Below, piece after piece: positions 8,180 to 14,640 of a stretch of 53,052 nucleotides of DNA. The stretch covers positions 1 through 53,052 of the IMG/VR virus record IMGVR_UViG_3300042563_000301, one strand, 5' to 3'. The notes beneath the pieces are model-generated. The model was not told the DNA's origin and made no database searches. It saw nothing but the letters and a program-made list of their open reading frames with translations. The stretch is from a virus. Every line of letters begins with the position of its first letter. Position 1 is the first letter of the stretch. The position numbers and the translations under genes are program-made.

Positions 8180-8892
8180 TTGTGTTCTCCGAGGCTAAGG
8201 GCCTTGTCTTGTAATTTGTCAATGTGTTGCTGTAACTGCTGAATAAAACCCTTGGCTCTTAGCACTTTGAACGCCACGTTCTCCACACTAAATTCGCCAC
8301 CTTGTTCCAAGCCTGACTGACGTAGTTTTCTAATTTCCTGGTACATCTCTTTTGCTTCGTCAATGTCATCGGTAGTTAAAGCCTGCATAATCTTATTTAA
8401 GTAATTTTCAACTTTAGCCTCAACATCTCCGTCATCTATCTTGATGGTGGCCATTGTGGGTTCACTGACCCACTTGTTATCTAACACGCTGTATATGCCC
8501 AAACTGTGATGCTTTTGATCTTCTGGCTGTACATAAACTTCCACGTCAATGCCTTTGATTTTGATGTCGTGTACGTAATTATACTGATTTTTCTTGGCGT
8601 CGTAAAGTGGCTTCAGTAACAGTTCGCGCTCTCGAGGCACTGTCACTATGAGATGTAAATCTATGTCACTTTGAGCTGTGTAACTGTAGGCAGCATTGCT
8701 ACCTGAAATAGTAACGTCCTTGAGCAGAAGTTCTGGGATGTCGATAAAATCTATAAAATGTTTGGCTATTTGTAACAACTTGTATCTAACTTGAGATTTA
8801 AGTACAGATCCGCGCCATAGTAGTGGGTTGAGTTCCTTGTGAAACTGAACAGCTGAGTCTACTATGCCTTCTGTAAATTCTCTTAGATACAT
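8176..8892 (-). CDS. Nucleotidyltransferase-fold protein (MNT/Pol-beta type)
   Basis: A 238-residue protein whose centre carries the NTase signature: ISGSNAAYSYTAQSDIDLHL, with Gly64-Ser65 and Asp76/Asp78, then GIDVEVYVQ as the third acidic position (Asp116 or Glu118). The N-terminal 60 residues and C-terminal 90 residues are helical (KLRQSGLEQGGEFSVEN). I recall similar proteins in aquatic T4-like phages; the substrate is unknown. By family analogy it would transfer a nucleotide to a protein, RNA or small molecule. The start MYLREFTEG fits the capsid-targeting-like group. It is tightly packed between a holin-like gene (3-base gap) and the peptidoglycan-binding gene (4-base overlap). Confidence 0.82.
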   Translation of the reverse strand: MYLREFTEGIVDSAVQFHKELNPLLWRGSVLKSQVRYKLLQIAKHFIDFIDIPELLLKDVTISGSNAAYSYTAQSDIDLHLIVTVPRERELLLKPLYDAKKNQYNYVHDIKIKGIDVEVYVQPEDQKHHSLGIYSVLDNKWVSEPTMATIKIDDGDVEAKVENYLNKIMQALTTDDIDEAKEMYQEIRKLRQSGLEQGGEFSVENVAFKVLRAKGFIQQLQQHIDKLQDKALSLGEHK

Positions 8893-8895
8893 ACA

Positions 8896-9201
8896 TTACT
8901 TTAGAAATTTAAGCACAGTGTCTGCGTGAGCTGATGCCCAACTTACTACCACCGCGCCACCGGCAATCATGTAAAGCCACTTTTGTTTCCATTTTTCTAA
9001 ATCGGAAATTTTAGTTGCCAGTTCTTCATGTTGATTACAAGATGCTGAATACATTTCGTCTAGTTTACCTAACAAACTATCTCTAGTCTGATCCAAGCAA
9101 TCGTGCATTTCTTTGACATCCCCTTTGAGGTCGTCCATCTTTTCGTTCAAATTCTCTACCTTGGTTTCTACTATACCAAGGCGTTCCACTGTAGTTGCCA
9201 T
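8896..9201 (-). CDS. Small coiled-coil plus membrane-anchor protein, XhlA/holin-like
   Basis: The ATG start gives 101 residues and has an AGGAGA ribosome site 8 bases upstream, so a TTG one codon earlier is not needed. Residues 1-70 are a heptad-patterned coiled coil (VETKVENLNEKMDDLKGDVK), followed by one hydrophobic segment (WLYMIAGGAVVVSWASA) and a short charged end. This layout matches the XhlA/haemolysin-type accessory holin proteins of phages. A role in lysis or in anchoring a complex to the inner membrane is inferred. A late motif lies 86 bases upstream, at the head of the block that runs down to nrdA. Confidence 0.75.
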   Translation of the reverse strand: MATTVERLGIVETKVENLNEKMDDLKGDVKEMHDCLDQTRDSLLGKLDEMYSASCNQHEELATKISDLEKWKQKWLYMIAGGAVVVSWASAHADTVLKFLK

Positions 9202-9286
9202 CAAGGGCGTCTCCTATTGCTTAGTTTGGCTGAATGCCGCTATTGTAAGTTTGTATCAACGCCTTGTGTGCCTAATTGTTATAGTA

Positions 9287-9294
9287 TATTTATT
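9287..9294 (-). promoter_or_regulatory. T4-type late promoter motif (AATAAATA)
   Basis: AATAAATA upstream of the coiled-coil membrane protein, giving a leader of about 80 bases that ends in AGGAGA. It overlaps the 3' end of the 133-residue protein gene. Confidence 0.5.
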
Positions 9295-9691
9295 CGCGCA
9301 AGTGGAAAACAATATTCTTCCCTGGATCCTGGGTGTTGAATACTCTATGCGTTTGGGTCATGCTTTCCCCCAAATTGCCAATATAAGGCACTAGATGAAA
9401 GTCTTGTTTCAAGAAACCCAATGGATCGTTGTCCATGGTATAGTAGTCTGCTTCCGTGGTCCAATCAAAACGCCATACTCGCAGTATGTCGTCTGTACCG
9501 AATCCCACCAAGGATCCCTTGACTTCTAGCGGCTGTGAGCCACCACTATAAAATATGTTTGATCGTAGTCCCAGTGTGTGTATCACTGTGTTGAAGTTTT
9601 GTTCCTGCTGCCACAGTCGTTCTTTGCCCTGCTCGTGACGATATTGTCCCGTGTGTGTTATGTCCACTAGTGTGTATAGCTTGTAATTCAT
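9290..9691 (-). CDS. Conserved phage protein of unknown function
   Basis: The chosen ATG (MNYKLYTLVDITHTGQYR) gives 133 residues. An ATG six codons upstream would lie in the T-tract of the preceding terminator and is rejected. The protein contains RHEQGKERLWQQEQNF and a Trp-rich FDWTTEADYYTMDNDP segment; it looks globular and mixed alpha/beta. I think related proteins occur in aquatic T4-like phages, without a known role. A TTAAATA motif ends 4 bases before the ATG and there is no ribosome site, so a leaderless late transcript is predicted. Confidence 0.75.
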   Translation of the reverse strand: MNYKLYTLVDITHTGQYRHEQGKERLWQQEQNFNTVIHTLGLRSNIFYSGGSQPLEVKGSLVGFGTDDILRVWRFDWTTEADYYTMDNDPLGFLKQDFHLVPYIGNLGESMTQTHRVFNTQDPGKNIVFHLRE

Positions 9692-9695
9692 GATG

Positions 9696-9702
9696 TATTT
9701 AA
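9696..9702 (-). promoter_or_regulatory. T4-type late promoter motif (TTAAATA), leaderless type
   Basis: TTAAATA with 4 bases to the ATG of the 133-residue protein. It lies just downstream of a terminator, as expected for a new transcription unit. Confidence 0.5.
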
Positions 9703-9709
9703 CAGTCAT

Positions 9710-9735
9710 AAAAAAGCCCTAGTCGAAACTAGGGC
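9710..9735 (-). terminator. Rho-independent terminator
   Basis: On the minus strand GCCCTAG, a TTTCGA loop, CTAGGGC, then TTTTTT. It closes the single-gene unit of the 154-residue structural-like protein. Confidence 0.9.
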
Positions 9736-9762
9736 CATCTTCCCATCCCGAGAAAGATTAGA

Positions 9763-10227
9763 TTAAGACCATGTAACGCCAGTACAAGTGCTGGTAGTTA
9801 CTGCCACTGTGGCGCCGCCTAGGGCACCACTGATTGCTGCTTCAAGAATACTGAAAGTTTCAGTGCCTGTTACAGGATCACCAGTTGTTGCGCCTGGGTT
9901 TGTGTTGAAGTCTGGAGCCATGTAAACAATAGTGCTGTCGCCACCGCCTGATACTGAAGGTGCAAATACTGCAAATAGTTCACTGGTCACTTGTAGAGCA
10001 CGTACTACTTTGCTGTAATCGCTGTTAGCTGCTTCAGGTGTCGCTGTGATGTCTACACCAGTGATAACCACTTTGTAGCCACGCAGGTTTGGTGTGCTGA
10101 ATGTCAACAATGGTGATGTTGCTGTACCGTTTAGGCCGTCATAGGCTGCGCCTGGACTTTGTACTGCTTTTAGATAGTTTGCGGCAATGCTTACACCACC
10201 GCTGGTTGTTCCGATTAAACTTGGCAT
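9763..10227 (-). CDS. Probable abundant small structural protein
   Basis: A 154-residue protein rich in Thr, Ser, Ala, Gly and Val, with few charged residues. It has beta-type composition (TPNLRGYKVVITGVDITATP, then GDSTIVYMAPDFN) typical of phage decoration or tube-like proteins, but no family is recognised. It is a stand-alone unit: a late motif, a stem-loop at the predicted 5' end of the mRNA, a strong AGAGGAGA ribosome site and a terminator. This layout suggests high late expression, so a virion component is likely. The ATG is unambiguous. Confidence 0.78.
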   Translation of the reverse strand: MPSLIGTTSGGVSIAANYLKAVQSPGAAYDGLNGTATSPLLTFSTPNLRGYKVVITGVDITATPEAANSDYSKVVRALQVTSELFAVFAPSVSGGGDSTIVYMAPDFNTNPGATTGDPVTGTETFSILEAAISGALGGATVAVTTSTCTGVTWS

Positions 10228-10254
10228 AATAATATCTCCTCTGATTTATGCTTT

Positions 10255-10274
10255 AAGCCACACTCTGTGGCCTT
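10255..10274 (-). promoter_or_regulatory. 5' leader stem-loop
   Basis: GCCACA, 3-base loop, TGTGGC, extended by AAG/CTT across one bulge. It begins about 4 bases after the predicted late start site and may protect the mRNA from decay. Confidence 0.55.
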
Positions 10275-10282
10275 TGTAATAT

Positions 10283-10290
10283 TATTTAGT
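10283..10290 (-). promoter_or_regulatory. T4-type late promoter motif (ACTAAATA)
   Basis: ACTAAATA upstream of the 154-residue structural-like gene. The predicted transcript starts near 10277, directly before a stem-loop. Confidence 0.6.
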
Positions 10291-10318
10291 TCAAATGGAA
10301 AAAACTAGCCCAAAAGGG

Positions 10319-10984
10319 TTATTTTTCGCGATTGTAACTTTGTGGGTTTTGAAGGTGTTGAACCAGTATGGGCAGCAGATCAAAGTTAGGCAGTTTGTTT
10401 CTAAAGCTGTTTAATATGCGATAGGCCAGTTGCTGTATGTCGCTGTCCAAAGGATCGTGATAGCTCAACATACGGCGTATTTCTTTATACTCATAGTTTT
10501 CTATAGTTAATGCTTGTTCCAACTGCATGTAAAAATAGTTGCCGCGTCCTGAGTTGCCGGGCAAGCTGTGTAACCAGCCGTTTAGGGCAGTTACAGGCAA
10601 GAATGTGCGTTCCCTAGACAGTTTTGCTTGACTGCTATTGAATATAGTTTCAACACGACTGGCAGGTGCTGTAACAAAGAATATAAAGTTGTGTAGATCC
10701 GTTGCGCTGGATCTAAATTCAGTATAACCGCTGTACTGTGAGGTTTGTCTAGCATAGTTAACGGCAGCATCCTGGCCTTTCTTTAACCTACTTAAGAACT
10801 CCAATGCCAATACACAAAGGTACACTGATTCGCAAGCTTCTTTAAAGGTTATCTTTACATCAGCTTCATTTTGAATGATACGGGCTTCATGTAGTTCTTT
10901 GATAAAACTCATCATGCCTTTTGCTCTTGGTTCCAAGCTGTGTCCGCCTGCCATTACAGCACGATCCATGTCAGTAAACATCAT
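10319..10984 (-). CDS. Conserved phage protein, unknown function
   Basis: The ATG at 10982-10984 overlaps the preceding stop (ATGA) and gives 221 residues (MMFTDMDRAVMAGGHSLEPR). A TTG start four codons earlier is less likely. The protein is largely helical, with ITFKEACESVYLCVLALEFL and SYHDPLDSDIQQLAYRILN. No catalytic motif or membrane segment is convincing. It is the last gene of a four-gene overlapping unit with the ligase-like and NTase-like genes, so a shared pathway is possible. Confidence 0.72.
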   Translation of the reverse strand: MMFTDMDRAVMAGGHSLEPRAKGMMSFIKELHEARIIQNEADVKITFKEACESVYLCVLALEFLSRLKKGQDAAVNYARQTSQYSGYTEFRSSATDLHNFIFFVTAPASRVETIFNSSQAKLSRERTFLPVTALNGWLHSLPGNSGRGNYFYMQLEQALTIENYEYKEIRRMLSYHDPLDSDIQQLAYRILNSFRNKLPNFDLLPILVQHLQNPQSYNREK

Positions 10985-12132
10985 GTAGGTGTCCAACGCT
11001 TTCTAGGCACTAGTTTTACTTTACCAAACTGCTTAGATGCGTCAGGATAACGAACTCGGCCTTCGCCATTTGTGTCCCATATTTCGGCCTGCTGGCCTGC
11101 TTCCACTTGATCAATGATGCTGTCTTTTAGGTTCATTATCTGTATGACTAGACTAAAAATAGCAGCCAACGAATTTTTATTCATTTGTGCCAATTCTTTG
11201 ATCTTGGTCTGCTTGTTGGTACTGACCTTGCTGGTAGCTAGCCAATTGTAAAAATGATCTGGATTCATGGCACCAAGTTGTTTGGCCTTGGCTGTTTGAT
11301 TCACGTAGGTGTACAATATATTTTTAAGGTCGCCTAGTCCAGCAGTGCCTTGTAGAAAGCTATCAATCTGTGCGGCATGTTGATTTAGGTATACTTCAAC
11401 ATCGGTAATGGCATCTGCGTCCACGCTGGGTGTAGTAGAGTTATATATAGGGCCTTGTACAATTAGGTCAGCTGTTTGATCAAACATGCTAAAGTCGTCC
11501 ATGGGTTCTTGTTCATCATCGCCCATGCCAAACTCAGGAAAGAAAGCATGTCCAACCACCATGGCTTGTGCTTGACTAATACGCTTGCCTAGTTCACCTG
11601 TGCCTCTTACATGATAGCAAGTTTTACTCTTGGGATTAGGGCAGAATGTGTACACACCTTGCTGATCTATTTCTGGACGTTTTAAAAACAAGCCGTCAGC
11701 ATACACAAATCCCACAAAGTCTCTTGGTGTTGCTCTATCAAACAACGGATACAACTCTGCGAACTGTTGAGCAAATTGTTTGCGGCCAGCCAGTTCTTCT
11801 GGAGTCTTCGCGCTGCCGCTTTTGTTCACTATAAAATCAGTTAGTTCTGCCGGGCTAGTGGTCATTGCTCCGCGGCTCCAGCCATTGTGTCCTGCTAGTA
11901 CTAAGGGTCCACCTTTCTTTGCACGTCCCCAATAGATTTGAGGATTACCGTCCCACTTCATACGCAGGCTACTAGCACCTTCTGTAGTGGCTAGATCTTT
12001 AACGTGACTCAGGGCTTCCAGTGTGCCTTTGCTGCCATGGAAGAATACTAGATCTTCCAGGTGATTAAATGCTCTGCCTAACTTTTTAGTTACGGCAGCT
12101 TCTGCTTCTTTTAGGAACTCTGTTGCTCTCAT
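10981..12132 (-). CDS. Ligase/covalent-nucleotidyltransferase-like phage protein (KxDG motif)
   Basis: A 383-residue protein. Residues 55-70 (SLRMKWDGNPQIYWGR) contain KxDG, the nucleotide-binding lysine motif of DNA/RNA ligases and capping enzymes (Lys59). FVGFVYADGLFL near 140 could be motif III. Near the end, NGEGRVRYPD (Glu357-Gly-x-Val) and GKVKLV (Lys371, Lys373) resemble motifs IV and V in the correct order. Marine phage relatives are usually annotated as unknown. The N-terminus MRATEFLKE followed by AEA looks like a T4-style capsid-targeting peptide with an L-x-E cleavage site. It overlaps an NTase-fold gene upstream by 4 bases. A role in DNA or RNA end repair is inferred; the motif spacing (IV very near the C-terminus) is unusual. 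Confidence 0.7.
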   Translation of the reverse strand: MRATEFLKEAEAAVTKKLGRAFNHLEDLVFFHGSKGTLEALSHVKDLATTEGASSLRMKWDGNPQIYWGRAKKGGPLVLAGHNGWSRGAMTTSPAELTDFIVNKSGSAKTPEELAGRKQFAQQFAELYPLFDRATPRDFVGFVYADGLFLKRPEIDQQGVYTFCPNPKSKTCYHVRGTGELGKRISQAQAMVVGHAFFPEFGMGDDEQEPMDDFSMFDQTADLIVQGPIYNSTTPSVDADAITDVEVYLNQHAAQIDSFLQGTAGLGDLKNILYTYVNQTAKAKQLGAMNPDHFYNWLATSKVSTNKQTKIKELAQMNKNSLAAIFSLVIQIMNLKDSIIDQVEAGQQAEIWDTNGEGRVRYPDASKQFGKVKLVPRKRWTPT

Positions 12133-12923
12133 ATCTTGCTCAATATATTACGGAACCATTCGTTAACTGGCGGTGCGCTTGGCACTTGCGGTACTGGTGT
12201 TCGCTGAACCCAATTCTTGTCTTGTTGCGCTTGTGCCAACAAGGCTTGTCCTTGTTGGGCTGGAAGACTTGACACAATAGCTTCCACACTGTCTATGGCA
12301 GTACCGTTAGGCACACCAACTAGTGCCTGTGCTATCTCGTCCCAGTCATCTGTTACTAGCTCGCCCTTTTTGTTATCAGGTGTACGATTATACAATCCTT
12401 CCCAGGCACTGTAAACATAACCTTTTTGTTTGGCTAGCATTGCTAGCATCAATTGCTTGCTAACACCTTTGTAAGGGCTACCTTTTGGTATCTTGTGTTG
12501 ATGGTAGCGGGCAATTTTCTTTACTTTGTAAATTGTTTCCAAGTCCACTTGGTAAGCATTTTCGCCAAATGGCACACGCACAAACACGTTGACACCCGCT
12601 TGTGCTGTTTTAAATCCACGCTCATCAAAATAGCTGGCCAGGGCCTTACGTGCTAGTTTTGCTTGTTCTTTAGGGTCTTGCGAAATCTTTGCTGTTTCAA
12701 AGTGCTTGATAACATCTGCTAGTTCAACTTGTAGGTCTAGATCACCACTCCATTCTTCGGGACTCTTATCAGGGTCTGGTTCATAGGTACTGCCCACAGC
12801 TTCAGATGACAAGTCGATGGCGGCCAATTGTTTGTCCACTATGGCTCTTACTTCGTCGACAAACTTGGGATTAATTTTCCTGGTGTCTGGGAATATAGCG
12901 TTTTTGCTCTCACGGAGTATCAT
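12129..12923 (-). CDS. Nucleotidyltransferase-fold protein, CD-NTase/Pol-beta-like motif
   Basis: A 264-residue protein with an NTase motif: AVGSTYEPD (Gly44-Ser45), then WSGDLDLQVEL (Asp61, Asp63) and YQVDLET (Asp127) as the third metal ligand. The C-terminal half is helical (KGVSKQLMLAMLAKQKG) and ends in a Pro/Gln-rich linker with a short WFRNILSKI tail. All three acidic residues are present, so it is probably active. The product is unknown; tRNA-type, protein-AMPylating and oligonucleotide-making relatives all share this core. It overlaps neighbours at both ends (14 and 4 bases). Confidence 0.78.
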   Translation of the reverse strand: MILRESKNAIFPDTRKINPKFVDEVRAIVDKQLAAIDLSSEAVGSTYEPDPDKSPEEWSGDLDLQVELADVIKHFETAKISQDPKEQAKLARKALASYFDERGFKTAQAGVNVFVRVPFGENAYQVDLETIYKVKKIARYHQHKIPKGSPYKGVSKQLMLAMLAKQKGYVYSAWEGLYNRTPDNKKGELVTDDWDEIAQALVGVPNGTAIDSVEAIVSSLPAQQGQALLAQAQQDKNWVQRTPVPQVPSAPPVNEWFRNILSKI

Positions 12924-13170
12924 CTTTGTTTTCCTGTATTCGTTTGATGCCGCGTTTGAATTTAGCTGGTTCAGCAGTTCTAATAGCGTTTAGAAAGCGG
13001 CGCTCTAATTCGGCTGCTGTTTCTAAATCGTAGTTTTCACGTATCAACGTAAGTAGATTAATAGCACTTTCAATCAAGTTAGTGCCACGACTTTCAATAA
13101 CCAAATCTTTATTACGGTTAACGCCTAAGTCGCTAAGTTCTTGTAGTATTGACCTTGTGCTTTTTCTCAT
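12910..13170 (-). CDS. Small helical phage protein
   Basis: An 86-residue, mainly helical, charged protein (NLIESAINLLTLIRENYDL, ELERRFLNAIRTAEPAKFKR). No family recognised. It heads the overlapping unit that continues with the NTase-fold and ligase-like genes, and its 3' end overlaps the next start by 14 bases. AAGGGATG upstream may act as a ribosome site. The N-terminus contains SILQE, another L-x-E pattern. Confidence 0.72.
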   Translation of the reverse strand: MRKSTRSILQELSDLGVNRNKDLVIESRGTNLIESAINLLTLIRENYDLETAAELERRFLNAIRTAEPAKFKRGIKRIQENKDDTP

Positions 13171-13193
13171 TGTGTTACAGCATCCCTTTGCTA

Positions 13194-13200
13194 TATTTAC
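13194..13200 (-). promoter_or_regulatory. T4-type late promoter motif (GTAAATA)
   Basis: GTAAATA 24 bases before the 86-residue gene, at the head of the 10319-13170 unit. It lies back to back with the plus-strand promoter at 13248. Confidence 0.45.
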
Positions 13201-13247
13201 CGTTTTTCTCTTGCTAAAAGTTTTTTGTGCGATGCCACATTAGTTTG

Positions 13248-13255
13248 TATAAATA
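13248..13255 (+). promoter_or_regulatory. T4 late promoter, exact TATAAATA
   Basis: An exact match to the T4 late consensus and the best late site in the window. A weak TTGTGC lies 17 bases before it, so limited sigma70 use is also possible. The predicted start is near 13261. Confidence 0.7.
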
Positions 13256-13260
13256 CTCAG

Positions 13261-13282
13261 TAGAAACCATGATATGGTTCTA
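13261..13282 (+). promoter_or_regulatory. 5' leader stem-loop
   Basis: TAGAA plus CCAT pairs with ATGG plus TTCTA across one bulged A and a 3-base loop. It begins at the predicted first base of the late transcript. Confidence 0.55.
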
Positions 13283-13307
13283 TACACACTTACACAAGGA
13301 TTATAAC

Positions 13308-13484
13308 ATGAAAATGCTATCAAAGCAAATGATTAGGCTAATGGAACGTCTATCTGAAATGTTCCCAGGCTCATCATATCAAAGCCGATTAGACAGTTAT
13401 CTAAGTACCAAAGGCATTACCGATGCCGCTCAGCTTGAAAACTACATCAAGCAATTCAATTCTCAAAAGGAAAGTTATCTATGA
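13308..13484 (+). CDS. Small protein, possibly DUF3563-like
   Basis: A 58-residue basic helical protein from the ATG in TTATAACATG. An upstream extension through the stem-loop leader is rejected. The second half (RLDSYLSTKGITDAAQLENY) resembles the short DUF3563-type pattern (YL, then D-x-x-x-LE) found in proteobacterial small proteins; the match is by eye and weak. It is the first gene of the plus-strand island, and its TGA overlaps the next ATG. Function unknown. Confidence 0.62.
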   Translation: MKMLSKQMIRLMERLSEMFPGSSYQSRLDSYLSTKGITDAAQLENYIKQFNSQKESYL

Positions 13485-13600
13485 AAACAATCTTAAACTC
13501 AATCTGGTCATTTTTAGAAGCATTTGGGCAAGCCCGTGTGGCCGCAAGTCTTGCTCGTCAGGGCCGTATAGAAGAAGCCAAAGCCGTATACAGAGCCTGA
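13481..13600 (+). CDS. Tiny 39-residue protein
   Basis: ATG overlaps the preceding stop (ATGA), with AAAGGAAAG as ribosome site 8 bases upstream. The peptide has an amphipathic helix (ILNSIWSFLEAFGQARVAAS) followed by LARQGRIEEAKAVYRA. It ends 11 bases before the hydrolase start. Its good ribosome site, coupling and compact packing support a real gene, although it is too short for automatic gene callers. Function unknown; the hydrophobic face might allow membrane contact. Confidence 0.65.
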   Translation: MKTILNSIWSFLEAFGQARVAASLARQGRIEEAKAVYRA

Positions 13601-13611
13601 TAAATATTGGC

Positions 13612-14187
13612 ATGAACTTGGTGTATATTCACGGGGCTAATGCCACTAGCGAGAGCTTTAACTATATTAAGAGTAAACTAGGCCAAGGTCTAGACATTAA
13701 CTATGACAGTCGAAATGGGTTTGAAAATAACCTAAAAGACATGCAATCAACATTGAGCAACTACACTGACATGGTGTTCGTTGCCCATAGCTTGGGCGGC
13801 ATATACAGTTTACATTTGGCCAACGCAATGCCCAGTGCCGTTAAAGGTGCTGTGACATTAAGCACACCTTATGGTGGTGCCGAAGTAGCGGACTATGCTC
13901 GCTACTTCTTGCCGTTTAGCAGACTGATGCGCGACATTGGTCCTAGCAGTTGGGTTATGAAACAGGCAAGGAACATTAAGATACAGCATCCTTGGACCAA
14001 CATAGTAACAGTCAAGGGTCAAAGTGCCTTTATGCACGAGCCCAATGACGGTGTAGTTACTATTGCCAGTCAAAAACATCACGAAGACATGGAATTAGTA
14101 GAAGTGGATTATAACCACTACGAAGTTGTGCTCAGCGACGAAGTGATTAAACTTATTAAAGAACGAATAAAAAAGTTTAAAAAATAA
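13612..14187 (+). CDS. Alpha/beta-hydrolase (lipase/esterase-like)
   Basis: A 191-residue minimal hydrolase starting MNLVYIHGANATSES, where HGAN supplies the oxyanion region. The nucleophile elbow is AHSLGG (Ser60), the acid is in EPNDGVVTIASQ (Asp146) and the base is in YNHYEVV (His169), so a complete Ser-Asp-His triad is visible. LSTPYGGAEVA resembles lipase/PGAP1-like enzymes. There is no signal peptide, so it probably acts in the cytoplasm. The reading frame extends upstream through the two small genes, but that extension overlaps both in another frame. A lipid, thioester or acyl-carrier substrate is possible. Confidence 0.88.
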   Translation: MNLVYIHGANATSESFNYIKSKLGQGLDINYDSRNGFENNLKDMQSTLSNYTDMVFVAHSLGGIYSLHLANAMPSAVKGAVTLSTPYGGAEVADYARYFLPFSRLMRDIGPSSWVMKQARNIKIQHPWTNIVTVKGQSAFMHEPNDGVVTIASQKHHEDMELVEVDYNHYEVVLSDEVIKLIKERIKKFKK

Positions 14188-14197
14188 CTCATATCAC

Positions 14198-14231
14198 TTT
14201 ACATATAGTATTTGTGATAGTATAATAAATA
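14198..14231 (+). promoter_or_regulatory. Composite sigma70-like and T4-late promoter
   Basis: TTTACA (14198-14203), 17-base spacer, TATAAT (14221-14226). The same -10 region contains ATAAATA (14225-14231), so the site could be read by host polymerase early and by the gp55-type late factor afterwards. Confidence 0.75.
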
Positions 14232-14235
14232 CATG

Positions 14236-14252
14236 GACAGCAAAATGCTGTC
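14236..14252 (+). promoter_or_regulatory. 5' leader stem-loop
   Basis: GACAGC, AAAAT loop, GCTGTC: a perfect 6-bp stem beginning at or within 4 bases of the predicted transcript start. Confidence 0.6.
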
Positions 14253-14282
14253 ACATACAGACATTACACACAGGAGATTATT

Positions 14283-14570
14283 ATGTCAGATTACACACCA
14301 AAGCTACCAGAAGTTAAATTTAACAAGAACGGATACGAGATCCGTACAGATATCCTTGCCATGGCAAAAGATATGATTCAATCAGAACACAGTACCAAGT
14401 TTCATGGTTGGGAAATGTCAGCTACACGTGATGAGAAGACTGGTCAGATCGTTACCACAGTTGGTATGCCAGAGTTCCCAGGATTAGACAAAGTATTAGA
14501 AACAGCTGAAAAGATGTACAGCTTTGTCAATCAAGGCGTTAGTCAAGTAAGTAAAGCTACTAAAAAATAA
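14283..14570 (+). CDS. Conserved small phage protein
   Basis: A 95-residue protein. It opens with KLPEVKFNKNGYEIRTDILA and continues with MAKDMIQSEHSTKFHGWEM, a pattern I associate with a conserved protein of T4-like aquatic phages without a known role. It ends in a helix (AEKMYSFVNQGVSQVSKATK). It is a single-gene unit with a composite early/late promoter, a 5' stem-loop, an AGGAG ribosome site and a strong terminator. That suggests high or continuous expression during infection, as for a nucleic-acid-binding or virion protein. Confidence 0.82.
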   Translation: MSDYTPKLPEVKFNKNGYEIRTDILAMAKDMIQSEHSTKFHGWEMSATRDEKTGQIVTTVGMPEFPGLDKVLETAEKMYSFVNQGVSQVSKATKK

Positions 14571-14611
14571 TTGTATTACGCTCCTAGAGCAAACTATATT
14601 ATATCATAAAC

Positions 14612-14638
14612 AAAAAGGACCTTCGGGTCCTTTTTTTT
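14612..14638 (+). terminator. Strong bidirectional rho-independent terminator
   Basis: AAAAAGGACC, TTCG tetraloop, GGTCC followed by eight T. On the minus strand it also gives a U-tract, so it can stop both converging transcription units. Confidence 0.95.
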
Positions 14639-14640
14639 GA

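Noticed and set aside
13423-13611. N-terminal extension of the alpha/beta-hydrolase
   Set aside because: The extension overlaps two better small genes in another frame and adds no recognisable sequence before the MNLVYIHG strand.
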